From Tissierellia bacterium (GTDB lineage Bacteria > Bacillota > Clostridia > Tissierellales > Peptoniphilaceae): a DNA stretch of 61,613 nucleotides. The notes beneath the pieces are model-generated. The model searched no databases. It saw only the letters and a list, made by a program, of their open reading frames with translations, and had not been told where the DNA came from. Below, one piece after another: positions 23,925 through 34,609 of this stretch (its first letter is position 1; every line of letters starts with the position of its first letter). The translations under genes were made by a program, and so were the position numbers. The stretch is taken from assembly GCA_012728295.1 (NCBI GenBank), contig JAAYFJ010000038.1, positions 1 through 61,613 on the forward strand, in the 5' to 3' direction.

Positions 23925-25077
23925 ACCAGACGAGGACAAAAATTACTATATTGACCACTACAGCTTTTTTGTTAACGTTTATCATAATATTAGCTTCTTT
24001 TAATATATTGATGAACAACTACATTACAAATGGCGCCCATGAAGCGATTAATCAATACTATAGAAATAGCGCAATTAGTAGCTGGGAATACAATTTTCAC
24101 CATATTTTGCTTCAGGTCTTTATGTGAAAAAAGTGGAAGGGTCATCGAATTATACGTATCAAATTAGTGATGAGCCGCAATTACCTAATAAAGACAATAT
24201 TATTAAGTGGATTTCAAAATATGGAACAATTAATGGAGAGGTTGTAAAAGCAAAAATTGCAGATAGGACGTATTATATTACTTTGCATAGTTTAGACAGT
24301 GATGACGAAATAGTATTGGCGATTTACGTTGATGTTACGGCAGAGAAGCATTTAGTTACCAGTGTGAGCATTGCTATTCTGTTTATAATGACACTGTGTA
24401 GTGTTGCAGCTGGACTAGCTGGAGTATATTTAGGAAAGAAAATTGAGAATGAACAGTGGAAACAAAAGAAAGTGTTTGAGAATGCATCACATCAACTAAA
24501 GACTCCACTTATGGTTATGCAAGGTTATGCAGAAGGATTGACCCATGGTGTTATTAAAGATCCAAAGCAGGCAGCTGAAATAATAGTTGATGAAACAGAG
24601 AAAATGGCACTGCTAATCGATGAAATACTTAATTTATCGAGATTAGATAGCAATGATATTAAGTTTAAATTTGAAAATGTTTCTTTAGAGACTCTATTAA
24701 ATGATTGCTTACCTACCATAGAATATCTTGCAAACAAGAAAAATATTAAGGTTGAAGTCAGCACCACTGACCATGTGGTAAAAGCGGATATAGTCCAATT
24801 GGAAAGAGCGATAATCAGCATTCTTTCAAACGCTATCAGATATGCTCAGACTACTATTAAAGTTCAATGTGATGATAAAAGAATCTCCATATGGAATGAT
24901 GGTGAAGGCGTACCGGAAGAGGACATAGAAAAAATATTTAAGCGTTTTCAAATTGGGAAAGGTGGAAATACAGGAATAGGATTATCGCTGACAAGAGAAG
25001 TTGTAAAACGACACGGATGGAAAATTCATGCAGAAAACACTGACGGTGGCATGAAGTTTATCATTACGATGAAATAG
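23921..25077 (+). pseudogene. Sensor histidine kinase, frameshifted in the sensor domain
   Basis: Two frames together make one kinase. 23921-24127 encodes the first membrane helix (residues 9-30) and the start of an extracytoplasmic domain, then stops. The continuation to 25077 carries the second helix, HisKA box (ASHQLKTPLMVMQGYAEG, phospho-His) and the ATPase core (N-box ILSNAIRYA, G-boxes WNDGEGVPEED and GNTGIGLSL). Adding one T to the T-run at 24094-24097 joins them as NF-SPYFASGLYVKKVEG, so one base is missing there. It is either a phase-variable tract, real inactivation or a sequencing error. The HK pairs with the response regulator just upstream. Confidence 0.85.
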
Positions 25078-25146
25078 GGTGTATAAGATTTATAGAAGAA
25101 GCAATGAATAATAGCTAATTAGAATTATAAAGAGGAGATGAAGTTA

Positions 25147-26585
25147 ATGAAAAACAGGAGAAAGAATATTGCCGTTTCGTTAGTTCTGATTTTAGTAACA
25201 GCTGCTATGATTTTCTCAGCATGTGGGAAAACAAGCTCAGACAATGTTAATAATGAAGAGGCAAAGCCGGAAGTTAAAGTAGAAGAGCCAACTGAAAATA
25301 AAGTCGAAGAATCAAATAAAGAATTTGGCGAATTTGCAAAGTCTTTACACAAAGAAATAGCTGCAAACTGGGATAAAATGAACAAAGTATGGCAGGGATA
25401 GATTATGAAAATTTAAATGCTGTGCTTTTCTATTTAGGCGATGAAGGAGAAGTAAAAGACGCAGTATTATTAAATACAAAAGAAATGAAAAAGCTTAGCG
25501 AAGAGGAGTACAAAGATATCATTCCTCCAGCACCTGGTGGATATGCTGAAGCTAAAATTGGTGGGAAAAACGCAATTGCTTTAAGCACATCAGACGAATC
25601 CATGAGAAAAAGCGATGCTTTAAGCGAAATGTTCAGAATTGCCACTCATGAGCCAATTCATTTTTATTACCAAAGTGAAGCGGAAATAACGCCAGATTCA
25701 AATAGAACTCAAACTTATCCAATTGATAAGAATGAAAGAATTGTAAGAGGAATGTTATACCAGAATTTGGTACTTGCATATGAAAACAAAGATAAAGAAG
25801 ATGAATATTTGGGTAAAGCGAAGTATTGGCTAGAAAAATGGGAAAATGATCATAATCAAGCGTACAAAGAGATAAAATACACTGATATTGTTGAGTCCAC
25901 TGCTAGATATGCAGAAAATATGGGGACTTTTATAGGCACAGCCACTAGCCAAGAGCAGATAGATGAAGGTGCTAATAAAAATATTGTAAGAGACAAACTG
26001 TTCATCACATCTGATGACGAGAGTTATGAAATTGGATATGTGGCAGCATTGCTATTAGATAGAAGGGTACCTGATTGGAAAAATAATTTTTATGCAAAAG
26101 GTGCTACTATAGATGAAGTGCTTCTTGAAAATGTCCCATCAATATCTGATGAAGTAAACCCTGAATTAGAAGCTAAAATAACAAAAGGAATCCAAGAATA
26201 CAATGAAAAAGTAGGTAAGACCATTGAGGACTTGGTAAATCTTAAAGATAATATAAACACACCAATATTAAAGTTAGAAGTGAGCAAATCGACCTCAAGC
26301 ATGAATGCGACTGATATGATTAGATATGATGAAAAACATGTGTCCGCAAATTATGAAAACAGATTTAAAGCGGATGGGAAAGCCATAGAAGTTAAAAAAG
26401 TTAATGTATTTGAAGATGCAGATGAAGAAGGAAATCAATATATATATGTACCTTTGATAATGGATCACGAGTTTAAGGATGGAATATTGACTGTTAAAGG
26501 GGATAAGTTGTTGGTTGATTCAATCAAGGTTGAAACCTTACAAGAAGACGGAAGAACGGTATATTTAATTAAGGTAAGCGAATAG
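25147..26585 (+). pseudogene. Lipoprotein with HExxH zinc motif, frameshifted
   Basis: 25147-25401 encodes a lipoprotein signal peptide (lipobox IFSAC) and acidic linker, then stops at TAG. The rest (to 26585) lies in another frame. Inserting one G in TGG-CAGGG near 25392 joins them as MNKVW-AGIDYENLNAV. The second part holds ATHEPIHFYYQSE, an HExxH zinc-peptidase-like motif, and later a TARYAENMGTF segment that could give a third ligand. I do not recognise the family. It lies just after a two-component system and before an M13 peptidase lipoprotein. A start at ATG 25138 is less likely, since it touches the ribosome site. Confidence 0.75.
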
Positions 26586-26625
26586 ATTGATATTAAATGA
26601 AATCATTGCAGGGAGAGTGAAATAG

Positions 26626-28646
26626 ATGAAAAAGCGCATTAGCATTTCAATAATTAGTTTAACATTAATACTATCAATGGTTTTATCTGGTTGCGCGGGA
26701 TTGAAAAAAACTGATAACACTGAAGCACCTAAGGAGTCGTAGCTCAAGAAACCACTGAGCAAAAAGAGGCATCAGAGGTTAGGGTGCAAGATGACTTTTA
26801 CGAGCATGTTAATGGAAAGGTAATAAAAGAAAAAAAGGCCGAGAATGAAGGCGAAAGCTGGGATAACTTTGCATCGTTATCAGATAGAGTAAAAGAGCAG
26901 ATTGGTTCTATATCAAAAGATTTAAAAGATAATGTCGATAAATACGAAGATGGAACTGTAGAAAAAGATGTTGCCAAAATATATAAAACTGCACTGGATA
27001 CCGAAGGTCGAGAGAAAGCAGGATATGGCACGTTAGCTCCATATTTAGAGGCTATCAAATCTGTAGATTCCATTGAAAACTATTTGCAGGTATTAGGTGA
27101 AATCCGAAAAGAATTAGGGAAAACATCATTAATTACATTTTTGCCTGAAGTAAACCCTAAGAACTCTGAAAAATATGCACTTTTCATCGATGAACCAAAT
27201 ATGTTGCTAGCGAAGGATGAACTAGAAGATGAGCAAGGAATTACTGACATTAAAACATATGTGATGTCAATTCTCGAAGCTAGTGGTATGGAAGGAAAAG
27301 AATCTGAAGAATGGGGGAATAAGCTAGTTGATTTTTATAAAGATATAGCTGATGCAGCCTTATCTAAAGTTGAAAAAAACGATGTTAAACTGACAACTAA
27401 CTACTTAACAGATGAAGATCTGCAAGCAAAGTTGACTAATATGGATGTTAAAAAGTTTATTGCTGATAGTGGTTTTGAATCGTTTGAAAACAGAGTAGTG
27501 ATTAATACGAGAATGCTTGAAAAAATCAATGGATATTTAACAAAAGACAACTTAGAGTTGTTAAAGCAATATACTACAATAGCATTATTAAACGATTTTG
27601 CACCGTATTTAAATAACAAGTTTGTAGAAGCTAGTGCTAAGTTCAACCAAATTGAAAATATGGAAACAGAAGAGAAAGCATGGGAATCTGTAAAAACGCT
27701 TGCAGAATTTGAAATTGGTGAAATATATGCAAAGAAATATTTCTCTCAAGAGAAAAAAGCTGCAGTGGAGAAACTTGTAAGTGATATATTAGCAGGTTAT
27801 AAGAAACACATTGATAGTTTAGATTGGTTAAGTGCAGAAAGCAAAGAGGAAGCAAAGAACAAAATTGATAATATGGCAGTTAAAATAGGCTATCCAGAGA
27901 ATTATACGTCCTTTGTAAAAGGGAATGTCAAATCAACTGATGAAGGTGGCACTTTAATAGAAAATGCTATCGCAATCTCCAAGTTAAAAGCTGCCTCTGA
28001 AATAGCAAAAGGAACAAAGCCTGTAGATAGAGGAGAGTGGGGATTATCACCACAGATAATCAATGCTTATTATGAAGCGTCTGGGAACCAGATTGTATTC
28101 CCAGCGGCTATGTTACAAGAGCCTTTCTATAATGAGAACGCTTCATATGCGACTAACCTTGGTGCAATTGGTGCAATAATTGCCCACGAGATAACTCATG
28201 CTTTTGATGACGCAGGTTCACTATATGACGACAAAGGTAACTATAGGGACTGGTGGACAGCTGAGGATCGTAATTCATTCACTGAAAGAGCTAAAAAATT
28301 CATTGAATACTTTGGATCAATAGAAGCGGTTCCGGGAGCGAAAGTTGATGGAGAACTAACCTTAGGAGAAAACATAGCTAACACAGGTGGAATTTCAGTA
28401 ATATCATCAATGTTAGAAAATGATATTGAAGCATTGAAAGAGATGTTTAAAAGCTATGCAACATCTTGGGTAAGTACTATGTCAGATGATGATACTAAAG
28501 CACAACTAAAAAGCGATGTGCACGCACCGGCAAAGGTTAGAGTAAATGGGGTATTAAGTGCTACTGATGCATTTTATAAGGCATTTAACGTAAAACCTGG
28601 AGATAAGATGTATGTAGAACCGGAAAAACGAGCTAAGATGTTTTAA
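26626..28646 (+). pseudogene. M13 (neprilysin-type) metallopeptidase lipoprotein, frameshifted near N-terminus
   Basis: 26626-26742 encodes a lipoprotein signal peptide (lipobox MVLSGC) and linker and ends at TAG. The enzyme body is in another frame and continues upstream from 26784 to GTA at 26739 (VAQETTEQKEASEVRVQDDFYEHVNG), so one base is missing near 26736-26741. The body is a full M13 peptidase: FYEHVNG near the start, zinc site HEITH, third ligand in GENIANTGG, and C-terminal DVHAPAKVRVNG substrate-binding motif. If the break is real, the enzyme lacks its export signal. It is the third gene in a row with a one-base loss. Confidence 0.88.
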
Positions 28647-28670
28647 AGAAGCATATTAAGAAATGTAAAA

Positions 28671-28702
28671 AATTGGCGAGAAGATTATTCTTCTCGCCAA
28701 TT
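28671..28702. terminator. Bidirectional terminator between convergent genes
   Basis: AATTGGCGAGAAGA pairs perfectly with TCTTCTCGCCAATT (14 bp) around 4 bases, with A/T runs on both sides. Confidence 0.9.
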
Positions 28703-28738
28703 TGCTTATTAGTATAAAGCCATTGTAATTTTATAAGT

Positions 28739-30268
28739 CTATTTAGCAATGACCTCTTTATATTTTTCTGGTATCAACCTTAAATTAGTCGATTGTTCAA
28801 AAGCATATGCTATATTAGCTAATTTTTCATCATCATTTTTTAAAGAGAAGAATGTAGCTCCAAATGGCTCTTTGTTTTCTGAGGCTCCAAATGGGACGGT
28901 TATTTCAGGATAACCTGCAATACAAGGCACTGATGAGGCTTCATTATTAGCAAATACAACTGCATCAAGCTTATGTTCCTCATATATTTTTTTAATATAT
29001 GCTTGTGTTTCCTGAACTATTTTATTAACTTTTTCTCTATCAAATTTTTCCATCTTAGCTGCTTCTTCTAAAAGACCTTGTCCGTATTTAGCTCTTCTAT
29101 CTAAGTCTTTCTTATTATATTCTACTAATTCAGGTAGTGACTTTATAGGAGCATTACATTTTTCAGCATAAGCGGCAAAATCATTTTTAAAATCTTGATA
29201 AATGATTGTAACGCTATCAGGGTTGAAGTCCAAAGGTAATTCTACCGGTATCGCACCAGCTTTTTTTAATGCCTCTACAATTTTTTCGCTACCTGTAGTT
29301 TTTAACACACCAATTCTTTTACCAGTTAAATCATTTGCACTATAGGTAATTGTAATATGCTTAGAAGTATCTTCAATAGAAGCATTTAGCAGGTATATGG
29401 CATCTTTAACATTTTTCGCCATAGGGCCAACTACATCCATTGTTGAGGACAGTGGCAAAACACCCTCTGTGCTAACTAAGCCCTTGGTGGGCTTGAACCC
29501 AACTAATGATTGTGCATTTGCAGGAGCGACAATAGATCCTGTGGTTTCAGTACCTATTGCTACAGAACAGAAGTTTGCAGCTACCGCAGCTCCACTACCT
29601 GAACTGGAACCTTGAGGAGATATCCTCAATGGGTCAAATGGATTGTGAGTTTGACCTAGCTTAGAGCTATATCCGCTAGGCATACCAATGTCGAAAAAGT
29701 TGGCAAGCTCAGATAGGTTTGCTTTTCCTAGAATTATGGCATTATTACTTATCAGAGTATTAACCATTGCCGCATTAGCTGATGGGGTAAAACCTTTTAG
29801 TGCAAAGGTACCACCACTAGTTGGCATATCCTTAGTATTGATATTATCTTTTAAGAGAACGGGAATTCCATACATGGGAGAGGAAACAGAAGGTTTTTCA
29901 GCATCCATCTTTTTTGCTAATGCTATGGCATTAGGATTTATTTCCACAACTGAGTTTATACCTTTTGTTGCCTTATCTAATGATTTTATTCTATCTAAAT
30001 AAAAGGCAGTGAGTTCTGTATAGGTAAGCTCACCTTTTTTTATAGAGCTCTGAATATCATCTATAGATTTTTCCATTATCAAAGCGTGTTTAGCCCTAAT
30101 GGAATCCATTGGTAAGTCCTTCAGCTGTGCATCGATGGTCTCCACTACTTTATTTTCGTATACGATGACTTCTTCTCCTCCGGCTTTCATCAAAGCTTTA
30201 AACGCGAAGAATAATCCACAAGCAATGACAATCAATGCCAGAATACCGATAATTAGCTTATTTTTCAT
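28739..30268 (-). CDS. Membrane-anchored amidase-signature hydrolase
   Basis: A 509-residue protein. A single N-terminal membrane helix (LIIGILALIVIACGLFFAF) anchors an amidase-signature domain facing outside. The catalytic triad parts are visible: Lys in GIPVLLKDNI, the Gly/Ser-rich GSSSGSG with its cis-Ser, and the nucleophile region TGSIVAPANAQSLVG. The third segment may be atypical, since most members have GGSIRxPA. Substrate is unknown. Start is ATG 30268 behind AAGGAAA; the upstream extension lacks a ribosome site. It converges with the peptidase gene. Confidence 0.82.
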   Translation of the reverse strand: MKNKLIIGILALIVIACGLFFAFKALMKAGGEEVIVYENKVVETIDAQLKDLPMDSIRAKHALIMEKSIDDIQSSIKKGELTYTELTAFYLDRIKSLDKATKGINSVVEINPNAIALAKKMDAEKPSVSSPMYGIPVLLKDNINTKDMPTSGGTFALKGFTPSANAAMVNTLISNNAIILGKANLSELANFFDIGMPSGYSSKLGQTHNPFDPLRISPQGSSSGSGAAVAANFCSVAIGTETTGSIVAPANAQSLVGFKPTKGLVSTEGVLPLSSTMDVVGPMAKNVKDAIYLLNASIEDTSKHITITYSANDLTGKRIGVLKTTGSEKIVEALKKAGAIPVELPLDFNPDSVTIIYQDFKNDFAAYAEKCNAPIKSLPELVEYNKKDLDRRAKYGQGLLEEAAKMEKFDREKVNKIVQETQAYIKKIYEEHKLDAVVFANNEASSVPCIAGYPEITVPFGASENKEPFGATFFSLKNDDEKLANIAYAFEQSTNLRLIPEKYKEVIAK

Positions 30269-30550
30269 AATTTCCTTCTTATATAATAGATTTGCGGATG
30301 TCCAAACAGATATAATGACTAAAAGCATTTATATTATAAGTACATCATTTCAGGTTTTCATATAACAGAAAAACTTTACAATAGATTGCTAGATAAACGC
30401 TAATTTTACTTATTATATGCATATTAATATGTATTAATGTCATTATTCTTCCTATTGAGTGGGAATTAGTTGAAAAAAAGTGTATAATAGTAATGAATTA
30501 ATTATATATATCTAAGTTATATGAAATTATTATAAATGGAGGCTGAATAA

Positions 30551-32137
30551 ATGTATCTATTGGTAATTGCGTTAGTTTTAGTATTAGCGCTTATTGCTAT
30601 AAGGTTTTCAAATAAATTTGGGGTTCCTGCTCTACTATTATTTATCGTACTAGGTATATCTTTTGGATTGATGGGGCTAGATTTTAGTGACTACAATTTA
30701 GCTGCAGACTTTTCTTCTATGGCACTAATGGTAATAATGTTTTATGGAGGGTTTGGAACAAATTGGAACATGGGTAAGCCTGTTGCTAAAGAAAGTATAA
30801 TATTAAGCTCTTTAGGTGTAGTTACTACCGCTTTGTTAACCGGCGTATTTTGTCGCTTTGTACTTGGATTTTCTCTGTTTGAGGGGATGCTCTTAGGTTC
30901 TGTGGTTGGTTCTACAGACTATGCCAGTGTGTCCAATATTCTTAGGTCTAAAAATCTAAACTTAAAATATAGCACAGCACCACTACTTGAGCTAGAAAGT
31001 GGTTCTAACGACCCTACGGCGTTTACCATGACGATGATATTTTTGTCGCTACTAAAGGGTAGCAATTTGTCAGTTCCGCTAATGATTTTCAAACAGGTCG
31101 CTTTTGGAATTGGTGTTGGATTTTTGTGTGCGTGGGTTGTAGTTAAATTGATAAATAAAATCCATTTTGATGAAGATGGGCTATTCACAGTATTCATTGC
31201 TGCGGCAATAATATTTTGCTATGCAATTACTGATGTGCTTGGAGGAAATGGATATCTTGCACTTTATATCCTAGGTATATATTTAGGTAATCAGCAATTT
31301 CATGGGAAACGTGAGATGGTGTTTTTCTTTGATGGTCTAAAAGGCATAATGCAAATTGGATTATTCTTTTTACTAGGACTATTATCTGATTATTCAGCTC
31401 TATTGAAGAATTTTCCAATAGCATTATATATTATGATTTTTATGACTATCATTGCTAGACCAGTTTCTGTTTTTGGATTAATGTATCCATTTAAGCTCCA
31501 CAAAAACCAACTTTGGACTGTATCTTTAGCCGGACTAAGAGGGGCTGCAGCCATTGCCTTTGCAATAATGGTAGTCAATAGTGGGGTGCCACTATCCAGT
31601 GATATTTTTCATATCGTATTTGGAATCTGTTTATTGTCGTCATTAATACAAGGCTCACTTATGGCACCGGCATCAAAAGCGTGGAGAATGGTTGACCCTA
31701 ATGATACGGTTTTAAAGACGTTCAATGACTACCAAGATAAAAGTGATTTAGGTTTTATTCAGACTAGAATTCACGATGATAGCCCGTGGGTAGGAATACA
31801 AGTAAAAGAATTAAACTTGAGATTTCCGATTATTATTGCTAAAATTGAACGAAGGGGTAAGACAATCGTACCAAGAGGGGATACTGTAATAAATAGTGGG
31901 GATATTATTGTACTAGGGGGAGAAACTCACTTTGATTCCACGGGACATAATTTAACTGAATTTACCATAGGGAAAAAACATGAATGGATTGATAGAAGTA
32001 TTGTAGATTTAAAAATGCCAGAAGACCAACTGATAATTATGTTGCAACGTACGAATTGCGATATCATAGTACCAGATGGGAATACAGTTCTAAAAGCAGG
32101 AGATAAGCTCGTTATGCTTCAATCTGATCACAAATAG
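30551..32137 (+). CDS. K+/H+ antiporter of the NhaP2/CvrA type
   Basis: A 528-residue protein: about 12 membrane segments of the CPA1 antiporter fold to residue ~385 (GSVVGSTDYASV and ELESGSNDPTAF hold the conserved acidic residues). Two C-terminal soluble regions follow, including a TrkA-C-like domain (VKELNLRFPIIIAKIERRGKTIVPRGD). This layout fits potassium/proton antiporters used in ion and pH balance. TGGAGGCTGAATAA precedes ATG. Confidence 0.85.
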   Translation: MYLLVIALVLVLALIAIRFSNKFGVPALLLFIVLGISFGLMGLDFSDYNLAADFSSMALMVIMFYGGFGTNWNMGKPVAKESIILSSLGVVTTALLTGVFCRFVLGFSLFEGMLLGSVVGSTDYASVSNILRSKNLNLKYSTAPLLELESGSNDPTAFTMTMIFLSLLKGSNLSVPLMIFKQVAFGIGVGFLCAWVVVKLINKIHFDEDGLFTVFIAAAIIFCYAITDVLGGNGYLALYILGIYLGNQQFHGKREMVFFFDGLKGIMQIGLFFLLGLLSDYSALLKNFPIALYIMIFMTIIARPVSVFGLMYPFKLHKNQLWTVSLAGLRGAAAIAFAIMVVNSGVPLSSDIFHIVFGICLLSSLIQGSLMAPASKAWRMVDPNDTVLKTFNDYQDKSDLGFIQTRIHDDSPWVGIQVKELNLRFPIIIAKIERRGKTIVPRGDTVINSGDIIVLGGETHFDSTGHNLTEFTIGKKHEWIDRSIVDLKMPEDQLIIMLQRTNCDIIVPDGNTVLKAGDKLVMLQSDHK

Positions 32138-32157
32138 CAATAAAAATAATTATACTA

Positions 32158-32190
32158 AGCAAGCTCAAATATATGGGCTTGCTATTTTTA
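32158..32190 (+). terminator. Antiporter gene terminator
   Basis: AGCAAGCTC pairs with GGGCTTGCT (one G-U) around 10 bases, then ATTTTTATT. Confidence 0.8.
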
Positions 32191-32292
32191 TTATTATATA
32201 TTATTTTCATACCTTGTAAAAAATAGTCAACGGGGTAAAATTAAAGTATACTAACCATTTCGGTCAAAATGGATTGAGAATTGAGGTGCTAT

Positions 32293-32913
32293 ATGAACGA
32301 CAAATTTTTTCAACTTACTAAAGAAAAACAGATGAGAATAATCAATGCTGGATTTGAAGTATTCGCAAAGAACGATTATAAAAAAGCTTCAACAGAGGAT
32401 ATAGCAGTAGCAGCAGGAATATCAAAAGGCTTGTTATTCTATTATTTTCATAATAAAAAAGAGCTGTACTTGTTCTTATATGAATATGCTGTGAAAGTTG
32501 TTACAGAAAGCGTTGTGAGAGACGATTTTAATATGATAACTGATTTTTTTGAGTTATTTGATTATTCTGCGAAAAGAAAATTTGAGTTATTCCAAAAACT
32601 CCCTTATGTTTCAGATTTTTTAATGAGAGCGTTTTTTTCTCAAAAAGAAGAAATATCCGAGGCTATGAACAGAAAATTTGAAAACTCGTCAGCAGGAGTT
32701 TTTGAAGATTATTTTAATAATATTGACCTACAAAAGTTTAAAGAAGGGATTAATCCAGTAGAAATACTACAGATGTTAACATGGTTAATAGATGGATATA
32801 TTCACGAGAAGCGGAGGATTAAATCTTCGATTGACTTAGAGGATTTAATGGAAAAATACAATCGTTGGTCTATTCTGTTTAAAGAGATTTCATACAAGGA
32901 GGAGTATTTATAA
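32293..32913 (+). CDS. TetR-family repressor of ABC operon
   Basis: A 206-residue TetR protein: HTH at residues 10-57 (GFEVFAKNDYKKASTEDIAVAAGISKGLLFYYFHNKKEL) and a helical ligand domain. I choose ATG 32293 behind GAGGTG rather than the upstream TTG. Its stop overlaps the start of the ATPase gene (TAATG), so it is the first gene of the exporter operon and probably represses it. Inducer unknown. Confidence 0.85.
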   Translation: MNDKFFQLTKEKQMRIINAGFEVFAKNDYKKASTEDIAVAAGISKGLLFYYFHNKKELYLFLYEYAVKVVTESVVRDDFNMITDFFELFDYSAKRKFELFQKLPYVSDFLMRAFFSQKEEISEAMNRKFENSSAGVFEDYFNNIDLQKFKEGINPVEILQMLTWLIDGYIHEKRRIKSSIDLEDLMEKYNRWSILFKEISYKEEYL

Positions 32914-33788
32914 TGAAACCAATAATTGAAACAGTAAATCTTACAAAATATTATGGAAAGGCAAGAGGTATTATAGATGTTAATCTAACTGTTAATGAGG
33001 GAGAGATATTTGGATTTATTGGGCCGAATGGGGCTGGAAAATCAACGACCATAAGGACATTATTAGGATTAATTTATAAAACTAGCGGGACTGCAAAAAT
33101 ATTTGGTTTAGATTGCGAAAAGGACAAAGTAGAAATACTTAAAAGTGTGGGATATTTGCCGTCAGAAGTGTTTTACTATGACAAAATGAAAGCTATAGAT
33201 TTATTAGAATATTCTGCTAGTTTTTATAAAAAGGATTGTACTTCAAGAATTAATACGCTTGCTAAGGCATTGGATTTGGACTTATCGAAGAAAATTGAAG
33301 ACATGAGTCTTGGTAATAAGAAAAAAGTCGGAATAATACAGGGATTGCTTCATTCTCCGCAAGTTATAATTTTAGACGAACCCACTTCAGGCTTGGACCC
33401 TTTAATGCAAAAAAACTTTTTTGAAATTATTCAAGAAGAAAATAGGAATGGTGTATCCATATTGTTCTCTTCACATATATTAGGTGAAGTGCAGAGAATT
33501 TGTAATAGGGTTGCCATAATCAAAGAAGGTAGAATAATAAGTACGCAAAGCATAAGCGAGCTAAGAGAGAACTCATATAAAAAAGTCAGCCTATCAACTG
33601 TAGAAACGGATCCTGAGCCAGTGGAAATTGAGGGTGTATCAAACTGGATAGCTGATGGAAGTCATTGTAGCTTTATGTATAAGGGAGATGTAAATAGGCT
33701 GATTGCAGAAATTAATAAATACCCTCTAAGCAACGTTGAAATAACAGAGCCAAATTTGGAAGAGATTTTTATGCACTATTATGAATAG
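32913..33788 (+). CDS. ABC-2 type exporter ATPase
   Basis: A 291-residue ATPase with Walker A GPNGAGKST near 38, signature MSLGNKK near 131 and Walker B VIILDEPTSGLDP near 152. It belongs to the CcmA/NatA-like exporters that pair with two ABC-2 permeases, as here. The start overlaps the TetR stop. Confidence 0.88.
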   Translation: MKPIIETVNLTKYYGKARGIIDVNLTVNEGEIFGFIGPNGAGKSTTIRTLLGLIYKTSGTAKIFGLDCEKDKVEILKSVGYLPSEVFYYDKMKAIDLLEYSASFYKKDCTSRINTLAKALDLDLSKKIEDMSLGNKKKVGIIQGLLHSPQVIILDEPTSGLDPLMQKNFFEIIQEENRNGVSILFSSHILGEVQRICNRVAIIKEGRIISTQSISELRENSYKKVSLSTVETDPEPVEIEGVSNWIADGSHCSFMYKGDVNRLIAEINKYPLSNVEITEPNLEEIFMHYYE

Positions 33789-33798
33789 GGGGGGCGTT

Positions 33799-34599
33799 AT
33801 GAATTTGATATCATACGAAATAAAATCCAGTATTAAGTCATCCATTATTTGGACAGTAGCAATTATAGCGACATTTACATTTCTGATGTTAGGTGCATTT
33901 CCAACTTACAGTAATGCAAAACAAGAAATTGTTTCGTTGTTGAATAATTATCCGCCCCAGTTCTTATTAGCTTTTGGGCTGAATATAGAAAAATTGTTTT
34001 CTTTTGAAGGATTTTACAACTTTTCTTATGGATATATAGGTTTGATGGGGGGGATAATGGCGGTAGCATTATCAATTTCGACTTTTGGAAGGGAAAAGAT
34101 GTATAAAGCCACAGATTTTTTACTGACAAAACCTATGTCTAGAGAGTTGATTTTCATCAGAAAACTATTGGCGTGTTTGGCGATTATTATTTCAGTAAAC
34201 ATAGTTTATATTGTCGCAGGGATAGCAGTAAGAAGTGTAAGTGGAGACGTTTCGTATAGCATTGGAGAATATATACTGATACTATCTGGATTTCTTTTTT
34301 TACAACTGGTATTTCTAGCAATTGGAATAATCATTGCTACACTATCTAAACGAATTAGATCTGTAGCTGGTACTGCTACGGCTGTAGGTTTTACAGCATT
34401 TATCTTATCTGCCATAAGTAATATTTTTGAAGACAAACACATAGAATATGCTGCACCGTTAAAATATTTTGAACCAATTTATATTATTGATAAAGGTATT
34501 TATGAACCTAAGTTGATTGCAGCTGCAGTTATTGTTATTGCTCTTTGTTGTATAATCTCATTTTTTATATATTGTAGAAGCGATGTTCCTGCATCATAA
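33799..34599 (+). CDS. ABC-2 type permease subunit 1
   Basis: A 266-residue membrane protein with about six hydrophobic segments and the TKPMSRELIFIRKLLA cytoplasmic motif typical of ABC-2 permeases. ATG 33799 follows GGGGGG; an earlier ATG at 33781 lies inside the ATPase end. It forms the channel with the next gene. Substrate unknown. Confidence 0.8.
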   Translation: MNLISYEIKSSIKSSIIWTVAIIATFTFLMLGAFPTYSNAKQEIVSLLNNYPPQFLLAFGLNIEKLFSFEGFYNFSYGYIGLMGGIMAVALSISTFGREKMYKATDFLLTKPMSRELIFIRKLLACLAIIISVNIVYIVAGIAVRSVSGDVSYSIGEYILILSGFLFLQLVFLAIGIIIATLSKRIRSVAGTATAVGFTAFILSAISNIFEDKHIEYAAPLKYFEPIYIIDKGIYEPKLIAAAVIVIALCCIISFFIYCRSDVPAS

Positions 34600-34609
34600 G
34601 GAGGGAAAT

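Noticed and set aside
24118-24130. TGA at 24125 in the kinase as a selenocysteine codon
   Set aside because: The downstream kinase body is in a different frame, so a one-base loss upstream explains the break; no Sec site is known in histidine kinases.
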